From NCBI GenBank assembly GCA_050698355.1, contig JBOHBN010000435.1:1-23225 (forward strand): 23,225 nucleotides of DNA, in the 5' to 3' direction. The notes beneath the pieces were generated by a model. The model searched no databases and was not told the DNA's origin. It saw only the letters and a list, made by a program, of their open reading frames with translations. Positions 5,539 through 12,400 of this stretch are shown piece by piece; positions within the stretch are counted from its first letter, which is position 1; every line of letters begins with the position of its first letter. Source of the DNA: JBOHBN01 sp050698355 (GTDB lineage Bacteria; Actinomycetota; Actinomycetes; Streptosporangiales; WHST01). The position numbers were made by a program, and so were the translations under genes.

Positions 5539-6282
5539 ATGGCATCACGGCAACCGGGAGCACCGGTCACCAAGATCACCATTGACCGTGGCCAGGCTGA
5601 CCCAGGTCGCTGGCCGTACACCTTGGCGGTGGTGCGGCATGTCTGGCAGCACGGCCTGCACCTCGGCTCGGGAGCGACGGTCTTTCTGGGACAGAACGGC
5701 AGCGGCAAGTCGACGCTGGTCGAGGCGGTCGCCGCGGCGTGGGCGCGACGAGTGACCGCGTCTCGCAACGACTGGCTGCAGCAGGCGGTCGCGCAGCCGT
5801 CGGCTGAGGACTCCGACCTGCACCGGTCGCTGCGGCTCGCCTACACCCGCGGCGGCCCGACCGGGGGTCTGTTCTTGCGCGCCGAGCGGCTGCACGCCCA
5901 AGCCGACAGCTTCACCCACCGCGGGCGCTGGGCGGGGCGCATTGACCGCCCGCTGCTCACGCAAAGCCACGGTGAAAGTTTCCTGCAAGTGCTGGCGGGA
6001 ATGGCAGCCGAACCCGGCCTATACATCCTCGACGAGCCCGAGTCCGCTCTGTCCTTCGACAGCTGCCTGGTGTTGCTCACGATCATGGGCGACATGCTCG
6101 CTGCGGGCAGCCAGATTATGCTGTCCACGCACTCACCGGTCCTGGCCGCCCTGCCCGGCGCACGGCTGCTCCAGCTCGACGAGCACGGCATGGGCCCTGT
6201 CGACTACGACTCCAGCCACCTGGTCACCTCCTGGCGCGCCTTCCTGAACGCGCCCGAGACCTACCTACGTCACCTGCACTGA
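5539..6282 (+). CDS. Predicted AAA/ABC-type ATPase (COG3910-like)
   Basis: 247 residues from ATG 5539, with weak AGAAG 9 nt upstream; GTG 5533 is possible. WPYTLAVVRHV followed by ATVFLGQNGSGKST (Walker A, residues 51-59, K57) is the opening of the COG3910 predicted-ATPase family. SHGESFLQVLAG (about 144-155) is the ABC-like signature. YILDEPESAL is Walker B with D165 and E166, and STHSPVL contains the switch histidine H198. There is no transmembrane segment and no fused nuclease or transport domain, so this is not a transporter subunit of usual type. The biochemical role of the family is unsettled. It stands alone, divergent from the PIN toxin-antitoxin pair. A defence or DNA-metabolism role is possible but not shown. 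Confidence 0.82.
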   Translation: MASRQPGAPVTKITIDRGQADPGRWPYTLAVVRHVWQHGLHLGSGATVFLGQNGSGKSTLVEAVAAAWARRVTASRNDWLQQAVAQPSAEDSDLHRSLRLAYTRGGPTGGLFLRAERLHAQADSFTHRGRWAGRIDRPLLTQSHGESFLQVLAGMAAEPGLYILDEPESALSFDSCLVLLTIMGDMLAAGSQIMLSTHSPVLAALPGARLLQLDEHGMGPVDYDSSHLVTSWRAFLNAPETYLRHLH

Positions 6283-6629
6283 GCCGGGCCGCCGCCTTGC
6301 GACCCTGACGGAATACTCGCAGGATAAGACAGAGGGACGAGAGGGACGATGCATCGGCGTCCGGTTGACGTTGGGGGCCACGTCTCAGGATCGAGCAGGC
6401 CGCTGACGTAGGAACGAGCGACAAGTTCGACCCGGTTGCGCGCCTGGGCTCGACCCAACATGTCATGTAGATGATGCGCCACAGTGTCGGGGCTCAGCGA
6501 CAGGTCCGAGGCAATCTCAGTGTTCGACCATCCGGCTGCCACAAGCGCAAGCATGCCGATCTCTCGGCGGGTGAGATCCGGCGTGTCACAACAGCATCCG
6601 TGCCGAACATGATCAGTATGCGCGCCCAT
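6270..6629 (-). CDS. Small LuxR-type HTH regulator
   Basis: 119 residues from ATG 6629, preceded by AAAGGACGGCT, a fair ribosome site. Residues about 18-75 are a complete LuxR-type HTH: LTRREIGMLALVAAGWSNTEIASDLSLSPDTVAHHLHDMLGR matches the consensus in which T, the E of REx(V/M)L, G(x)SN, EIA, S(x)TV and H(x)(x)(x)(x)(x)KL are conserved. There is no receiver or ligand domain, so it is a stand-alone DNA binder or the remnant of a longer regulator. The tail after residue 80 is Pro/Ser rich. The 3' end overlaps the end of the ATPase gene tail to tail by 13 bp. It is divergent from the secreted-protein operon at 6721-7820, which it may regulate (inference). Confidence 0.7.
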   Translation of the reverse strand: MGAHTDHVRHGCCCDTPDLTRREIGMLALVAAGWSNTEIASDLSLSPDTVAHHLHDMLGRAQARNRVELVARSYVSGLLDPETWPPTSTGRRCIVPLVPLSYPASIPSGSQGGGPAQCR

Positions 6630-6720
6630 AGCCGTCCTTTGCCCCGAGCCTGCCGGTATACCAGATCTAGCCAGGAAAGACGGTCAGTTTGAGCGATGTC
6701 ACGGGGCGTGGTGGCGACGC

Positions 6721-6846
6721 ATGCTGGTGGTCCAGCTGTCACGCAGTGGAGTGCCTCAGGTGATCGCCGTTACCGCTACCGGTACTGACCCCAAGGGTGC
6801 TTCCTTCAATCCGCGGGACTCATTCCCCGACAAGGAGCTGCCATGA
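6721..6846 (+). CDS. Possible 41-residue leader peptide/ORF, ATGA-coupled to secreted protein gene
   Basis: An ORF from ATG 6721 ends in TGA 6844-6846, overlapping the next start as ATGA, and contains that gene's AAGGAGCTGCC ribosome site. The translation has a regular, protein-like middle (VPQVIAVTATGTDPKGASFN) and ends in an acidic/Pro segment. No strong ribosome site precedes it, and the frame stays open upstream to 6613, so it may be the end of a degraded longer gene. I do not recognise it. Confidence 0.35.
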   Translation: MLVVQLSRSGVPQVIAVTATGTDPKGASFNPRDSFPDKELP

Positions 6847-7274
6847 AACGAATGCTCTATGCCTTGCTCGGCTTCATGCTGATGGCCGCCGGTACGATGT
6901 TAGTTAGCGGTAGTTCGGCGGCTGCGGCCACGGCTCATTCGAACCGCGCGGCAACATCACTCTCTTCGCACAGCAGCGTCACAGTGGCACCCGACACAAG
7001 CCGCCGGGAGCCTCCTCCAAACTGCGGATATCATTTTACGTTAAGGCGTAACGGCTCGTACGTCCGCGCATCTGGGGTTGGCCTTAACGCCTTTGGCAAG
7101 GGTTACAAACTGGTGTGGGCGTCTGCGCACGGCAAGGCTTACGGCCCCTACAACGCTAGGTCTTCCGCCAACTTTGAGATAGACACCGGTAGCTCCAACC
7201 CGACCGATGTCGTCGTGGACCTGACGAACGATGAGAACACCTTGACCCTCTGCAGTAGCACCTATCATGTCTAG
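6843..7274 (+). CDS. Secreted small protein, unknown function
   Basis: 143 residues from ATG 6843 with a strong ribosome site (AAGGAGCTGCC). The N-terminus is a classical Sec signal: MKR, a hydrophobic core (MLYALLGFMLMAAGTMLV) and a likely cleavage after about residue 29 in SSAAAA. The mature part starts with a Ser/Thr-rich linker (about 30-58). A compact beta-type domain follows (60-143) with exactly two cysteines, C61 and C136, that could form one disulfide joining its ends. Many Gly, Tyr and Asn residues fit an extracellular beta-sandwich. No enzyme motif is visible and I do not recognise the family. The codons are less GC-biased than in neighbours, suggesting separate acquisition. It is immediately followed by a cytosolic partner gene. 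Confidence 0.75.
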   Translation: MKRMLYALLGFMLMAAGTMLVSGSSAAAATAHSNRAATSLSSHSSVTVAPDTSRREPPPNCGYHFTLRRNGSYVRASGVGLNAFGKGYKLVWASAHGKAYGPYNARSSANFEIDTGSSNPTDVVVDLTNDENTLTLCSSTYHV

Positions 7275-7820
7275 ATGGACTGGTTCATCCCCCCAACGTT
7301 CGACTTGTACGAGTTCGATGATCGGCATCGAGCCGACCTAGCTCACGCATCGGCACGGCGTTGGTTCAGCCACTGGGACGGCCTCCTCGGCGCGCCCGCC
7401 GAGGAGGTCACCCTCGCGTGGTCAGACGGCAACGCAACCGTCGTGGTGTGTACCTCGAGTCGCTCCTACGATGTGGCTGGGGCAAGGTTTCGAGCAGCAC
7501 ACTTAGCCCTGGGGGGAGACGAACTACCTATAGCTGAACCAGGCTCGGCAGAGAGCACCACACGCGAGATCGAGCGGATCGAATCAGCGGAGAAACTCTG
7601 GTCTAGACTTCCATCTATCCTGCCTGGCGGAGACGCTAGTGCTGAAGCTGCCAAATGCGAAGGGTTTGCTATTGCATACGGCCGGCTCGACAACGCGATA
7701 ACTTTCATGGCAGCGACCGGCCTCAATGCCAATCAGTTTAGGATACGGAAGGTACGCGACTGGGATGCGTACGGTGTTGATGCAACCACGCGATTCCCGC
7801 TGAGGGACTTAGACAGATGA
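7275..7820 (+). CDS. Hypothetical cytosolic protein next to secreted protein
   Basis: 181 residues from ATG 7275, which directly follows the TAG of the secreted-protein gene with no gap. There is no separate ribosome site, so it probably depends on re-initiation. The product has no signal or membrane segment. The first 60 residues (WFIPPTFDLYEFDDRHRADLA, HASARRWFSHWDGLL) are aromatic rich. A central region carries strands such as VTLAWSDGNATVVVCTSS, and the rest is helical. It has low GC bias like its partner. I do not recognise the family. A cytosolic gene fused in translation to a secreted one suggests producer self-protection or a regulatory partner, but this is only inference. Confidence 0.7.
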   Translation: MDWFIPPTFDLYEFDDRHRADLAHASARRWFSHWDGLLGAPAEEVTLAWSDGNATVVVCTSSRSYDVAGARFRAAHLALGGDELPIAEPGSAESTTREIERIESAEKLWSRLPSILPGGDASAEAAKCEGFAIAYGRLDNAITFMAATGLNANQFRIRKVRDWDAYGVDATTRFPLRDLDR

Positions 7821-7840
7821 CACACGCGCACTCGCTGTGG

Positions 7841-8902
7841 TTATGAGACCCCGCCCGGGTCGAGGTAGGCGGCGAGGGTGTAGGCGGGGGAGCGGTCGAG
7901 TGAGCCGCGGGAGTGGTCGTAGCGACGGGTGGTGCGGGGGTCGCGGTGGCCGGCGTAGTCCTGCACGTCACGGATGGAGGCGCCGGCGTCGAGGGCGAGG
8001 GTGATGGCGGTGTGCCGCAGGCTGTGCGGGGACAGCTGCTCCCAGCAGGGGATGCCGGCGGCGCGGGCGAGCCGGCGCACGAGGGCCCACAGGTGGGCTT
8101 GCCGCATCCGACCGCCGGGGGCGGTGGCGAGCAGCGGGCCGGTGAGCTGGGTCCAGTCGGTGCGCCCGGCGGCGGCCGCGCGAGCGGACAGGTAGTCCTC
8201 CAGGGCAGCCCATGTGGCCGGGGTGAGCGGCAGTCGCGCGCGGCGTCCGCCCTTGCGGGTGAGTTCGAGGACGCGGTGGCCGCGGTCGTGGCCGAGGTCG
8301 CAGGTGTCGGCGGCGAGCAGCTCGTCTGTGCGTACCGCGTTGTGTAGCAGGATCCGCGTGGCGGCGAGGGTGCGCCGGCGGGCGGGTCCGGTGTCGACGC
8401 CGGCGGCCGCGAGCAGTGCCTGGGCCTGTGCGCGGTCCAGGCCGACGGTGGCGGTGTGGTCGGGGTCCACCGTCGGGCGGGTGACCCCGGCGGTCGGGAC
8501 GCCGGTGACGAAGTCGTGCGTGGCGCAGTAGCGGTAGAAGCTGGAAAGCGCGGACAGCCGCCGGCAGATAGACGAGGCCGCGGCGCCGGCAGTCTGCTGC
8601 TGGCGGACCCACAGGTCGACGTGCACCCGCCCAGCGGCGAGCACGTCCACACCGCGTTCGGTGAGCCAGGTGTGCCAGGCCAGCCAGTCGGTCGCGTAGC
8701 CGCGGCGGGTGCGCGCTGAGCGCAGCGAGGCCAGCCACGCCGCGGCGAGCGTCTGCTCGGGCGCGGGCAGCTCGCCGAGCTCCGGCCGGTCGGCGACGGC
8801 CGAGGCAACGAGCTCGCCGGCCACCCCGCGCCGTGTCTCGACCGACTCGACGGCCGTCAACGACGTCGCGGGGGAGGGGAGCGCAGTGGTCACGCTAGAC
8901 AC
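7841..8902 (-). CDS. Site-specific tyrosine recombinase/integrase (XerC/D type)
   Basis: 353 residues if started at GTG 8902. The frame is open to GTG 8983, but that extension would run through a perfect inverted repeat (8945-8970) and is Pro rich, and neither start has a clear ribosome site. Residues about 45-135 form the SAM-like core-binding domain (TLAAAWLASLRSARTRRGYATDW). The catalytic part is complete: an arginine in NAVRTDELL, a lysine in ELTRKGGRRARLPL, HSLRH (H293, R296), GH (H319) and nucleophile Y328 in TTRRYDHS. The tail SRGSLDRSPAYTLAAYLDPG is typical of actinobacterial recombinases of this size. The gene should be active and could move the RHS or secreted-protein cargo around it. 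Confidence 0.88.
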   Translation of the reverse strand: MSSVTTALPSPATSLTAVESVETRRGVAGELVASAVADRPELGELPAPEQTLAAAWLASLRSARTRRGYATDWLAWHTWLTERGVDVLAAGRVHVDLWVRQQQTAGAAASSICRRLSALSSFYRYCATHDFVTGVPTAGVTRPTVDPDHTATVGLDRAQAQALLAAAGVDTGPARRRTLAATRILLHNAVRTDELLAADTCDLGHDRGHRVLELTRKGGRRARLPLTPATWAALEDYLSARAAAAGRTDWTQLTGPLLATAPGGRMRQAHLWALVRRLARAAGIPCWEQLSPHSLRHTAITLALDAGASIRDVQDYAGHRDPRTTRRYDHSRGSLDRSPAYTLAAYLDPGGVS

Positions 8903-8944
8903 GGTAGGCGCCCAGACCGACGGCGGCGGCCGGCGCCACGCGGG

Positions 8945-8970
8945 CGGGTGATAATCCGCTGTATCACCCG
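8945..8970. promoter_or_regulatory. Perfect 9-8-9 inverted repeat at integrase start (att core or operator)
   Basis: CGGGTGATA (8945-8953) and TATCACCCG (8962-8970) are exact complements separated by an 8-nt spacer. Tyrosine recombinases act on two inverted arms around a 6-8-nt exchange region, so the geometry fits an attachment core. A dimeric repressor site over the integrase promoter is the alternative. It sits 43-68 nt upstream of the chosen start. Confidence 0.5.
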
Positions 8971-9103
8971 GTGCCGTCCCCACTGTACGCGCTGGTCTGC
9001 CCGGTTGCGGACCCGCTTCGACCGTGCTTGCGATAGCTTCACGTCACGACGGCACAGCGGGGCTGCGATCTTTGTTTGCGGACGGTGACAGCTTCCTTAC
9101 CGA

Positions 9104-9412
9104 CTACCCCTCGGGCATGTCCAAGAGCGCATAGAACTTGCGGGCGAGTCGGGACCCTTCACCGAAGTCGACGACTTGAATACCCGTTAGCTCGACTCGG
9201 ATCGTAAGAAGTGACCCGGCATTCTCGAGGGGTTGAACCGCAAGTTCGATGAAGTGGCCCCAGTCGTATAGCAGGTGGAAGGGTGTCTTGTAGCTTCGAG
9301 CACGACCTCCGGTCTCTACGGGTCGCCAACCAAGCTGGGCCGCGGCACGGTCGCAACGTTCCAGTAATTCCCCGGAAGGAACGCTGGTAGGTTTTACGAT
9401 CTCAACGGGCAC
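9104..9412 (-). CDS. Putative immunity protein for the RHS toxin
   Basis: 102 residues from GTG 9412, 15 nt after the RHS gene stop; no strong ribosome site. No signal peptide or membrane segment. The fold looks alpha/beta: the helix SGELLERCDRAAAQLGW, then SYKTPFHLLYDWGHFIELAVQPLENAGSLLTIRVELTG as alternating strands, then a short C-terminal helix (SRLARKFYALL). I do not recognise the family. In polymorphic toxin loci the gene directly downstream of the toxin C-terminus normally encodes its specific immunity protein. The codon use of this gene resembles the toxin tail, not the RHS body, consistent with a tail-immunity cassette. Function is therefore inferred from position and composition. 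Confidence 0.6.
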   Translation of the reverse strand: MPVEIVKPTSVPSGELLERCDRAAAQLGWRPVETGGRARSYKTPFHLLYDWGHFIELAVQPLENAGSLLTIRVELTGIQVVDFGEGSRLARKFYALLDMPEG

Positions 9413-9427
9413 TGTGTCGTCATCCCG

Positions 9428-12400
9428 CTACAGTTTTTCTTGGTTGGCGATTATACAGGCACCCGCGCCAACAATGATTCCACCCGCCGCGCCCAGAATC
9501 ACACCGGGAGGCCCTCCAGTGGCGCCTACAAGTGCTCCGACCCCTGCACCAAGCAAACCTAATTCTGCGCACTTCGTAGCCAGCGGTACCCGTCCGCTGA
9601 GGTCGGTGTTGTTGGTTGGGTCGCAGCTTGCGTAGAGGTAGGGGTTGTAGGTGTCTGCCCTGGTTAGGCTGCCTTGGACGCTGTCGGGTTGGGTGAACCG
9701 TCCGATGGATGGGTTGTAGTAACGGGCGCCGTAGTGGTAGTAGCCGTCGCCTTGGGTGTCGTGGTAGCCGCCGGCGTATTGCCAGGGATTGTTACCTGGT
9801 GACCCAGTGGTGTCGGCGGTTTTGCCGTAGGGGCTGTAGTCGTACGTGGCGGCGGTGCCGCCCGAGCTGTCGATCATGCCGGTGACGGAGTTGAGACGGT
9901 CGGTGGTGTAGTAGCGGGTGCCGCCGTGCCCGTGTTGGTCGATGAGGTTGCCGGCGGGGTCGCGGGTGTAGAAGGTGGTCTGGCCGCCGGTGGTGCGGGC
10001 GGTGACGTCGAGCGGCCCGACCAGGAAGCTGGTGTTGCCGGCGGCGGTGCGTAGGTCGTTGCCCTGGTCGGTGTAGTGCTGGTCGACGGTGGTGCCGCCG
10101 TCGGGGTCGGTGAGGCCGGTGGCCTGGTTCGCGGCGTTGTAGGTCAGCGGCCCGTCGCTGGTGCCGGTGTTGTTCCCCGCGCCGTCGCTGGCCCAGGTGG
10201 TGTTCCCGGACGGGGTGGCGGGGCAGTGCCGAGCCATCGCGGTGCCGGTGTTCGGGCCGGTCCAGCACAGCTCGTCGGCCTCGTTGTAGCCGAAGTGGGT
10301 GGTGTCGCTGCCGGCGGTGCGGGTGACCAGGTTGCCGTCGCCGTCGTAGTCGAACGTGTAGTTCTTCCCCGGGTTGGCTGCGACGTGCTTGAGCCGGTCG
10401 ACCGTGTCGTAGGCGTAGGTGAGGGTGGTGCCGCCGCGGGTGGTCTTCTGCAGCTTGTCGGTTTCGGTGCCGCCGTCGGTGTAGGAGTAGCTGATCGCGG
10501 CGATGCCGGTGCCGCCGGTGATGGTGATCCCGGAGATCTTCCCGGACTTGGTGTAGTCGAAGGACTCCGCGACGCCGGTGCCGGGCGGGAAGGTGACCTG
10601 GCCGCGGCGGCCGTCGGCGTCGGGGCTGATCGTGGTCTGCCCGGTCGCGTCGGTCACGCTCGTCGGCTGGTTCGCGGCGTTGTAGGTGTAGGTGACGGTG
10701 TCGGTGGCGTTGCTGGCCTCGACGTGCTGGGTGTACTTGGTCAGGTTCCCCGCGCCGTTGTAGGTCGTACGGATCTGGTCGCCGCCGGGGTAGGTGTAGG
10801 ACTCGAGCTGGTTGAGCTGGTCGTAGCCGTACCGCCAGACGCCACGCTTGTCGGTGCGGGAGACCAGGTTGCCCTCGCCGTCGTAGTCGTAGCTGGTGCA
10901 GGTGCCCGCGTCGTGGTCGCAGCTGGTCGCGTTATCGGTGAGGACCTGGGTGATCCGGTCGTTGGCGTCGTAGCCGTACCGGGTGGTCTTGCCGCGCCCG
11001 TCGGTCACGCTGGTGACCCGCGAGGCGCCGTCGTAGCTGTAGCTGGTGCACAGCCGCCGCGAGCTGGCGGTGCAGGCCAGGTCACCGCCGGGCCGCACCA
11101 CCTGCTTCAGCTGGCCCTTGTTCGGGCCGGAGCCGTAGTAGCTGTAGACGGTCTGGTCCGCGGGGTTCGACCCGTCGCCGGAGTCGGTGTAGGCGTCTTT
11201 GGGGGTGCCGTTGTCGTTGTAGTCGACATGGGAGTGCTGGGTCGCGTCGGCTTTCTGGTCCGAGCAGTGGTGCCCGGAGGCCGGGGTGATGCCCTGCCAG
11301 GAGTCGGTGACGCCCCCGTCGTTGTTGTACCCGTAGGCAGTGCACGCCCCCTGCGGGGACGTCTTGGAGGTGGGCAGGAACGACCCGCCCGCGACCGAGC
11401 CGGGGTTGGCGTAGTCGAAGTAGGTCGTGGCCGGGGTGTCGCCGGCGGTGTCGGTGGGCTCGGTGACCTGGGTCAGCGCCTGGTTCGGGTTGTAGCTGAA
11501 CACGGTCGCGCCGTCGGTGACGCCCTGGTTGGCCGGGTCGGTCATCGACGAGGCGGCCTGGTCGGCGGTGTAGCTGGTCGACCGGGTGTTGCCGCCCCCG
11601 TCGACCACATGCACGGCCCGGTTCTGGGTGTCGGAGCGGTCGGCGAAGCAGTAGGTGGTGACCCCGCCGGGGTCGTCGCTGTAGTCGGTGACGTCGGTGG
11701 AGGCCTGCCCCTTGCCGTTGCACCGCTCCGACGGGGTGTTGGCATAGGCCCAGTCGAACTCATACACCCCGCCGGCGCCATCGCGCTCGTAGCGGACCTG
11801 GGTGGCCTGCCCGGACTCGTAGTCAATCGTGGTGTACGGGACCACGTTTCCATTCTGCGCCGGGTCGGTGATCGCTGTCACCCGGTCACCGGTCCAGTCG
11901 TAGCCGGTGACGGCGCCGGTCGGGTCGGTGTAGCTGGTCAGGTGGTCCCCGGTGTAGCCGTAGGACCAGGTGCGGGTCGGGGACACGTTGGCGTCGGTGA
12001 GCTTCGAGATGAACCCGGCGCTGTTGTAGTCGACGGTGACGTCGCGCCCGGCGGTGTCGGTGACCTGGGTCAGCTGCTGGCTGGTGTTGTAGTGGTAGGT
12101 GATCGCGTTGCCGTGCTTGTCGGTGTCGGTGGCCATCACCAGGTCACAGGAGCCGCAGCCGAGGTTGTCGAAGGTGTACTTCTCCTGCGACTTGTCGAAC
12201 GTCAACGTCATCGTGCCGTCATTGTTGTCGACTAGGTCCGCGTCGACCCCGCCGGCCTGCGGGGTGTGGAAGTGGCTGGGGTCGCTGGGCTTGCGGACGA
12301 AGGTGCCGAACACTGTCCCGGACGGGGCGACGTAGTCGTACCGGTCGTCGGTCAGGCGCTTGAGCTTGACGTCGGGGCCGACCGAGGCGGTCCAGCCGAC

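Noticed and set aside
6494..6742. Minus-strand 82-codon frame upstream of the LuxR-type gene
   Set aside because: Overlaps the LuxR HTH in another frame and lacks any recognisable domain, while the LuxR frame has the full conserved pattern.
9412..9430. Frameshift joining the RHS tail to the downstream gene
   Set aside because: The RHS frame ends at a clean TAG and the next gene has its own GTG start and a different composition; no overlapping homology suggests a broken single gene.
10076..12235. 719-codon plus-strand frame across the RHS gene
   Set aside because: It is the mirror image of the RHS codon bias: almost only Val, Gly, Ala, Asp and Arg, with no ribosome site. The minus-strand gene has clear RHS repeats.
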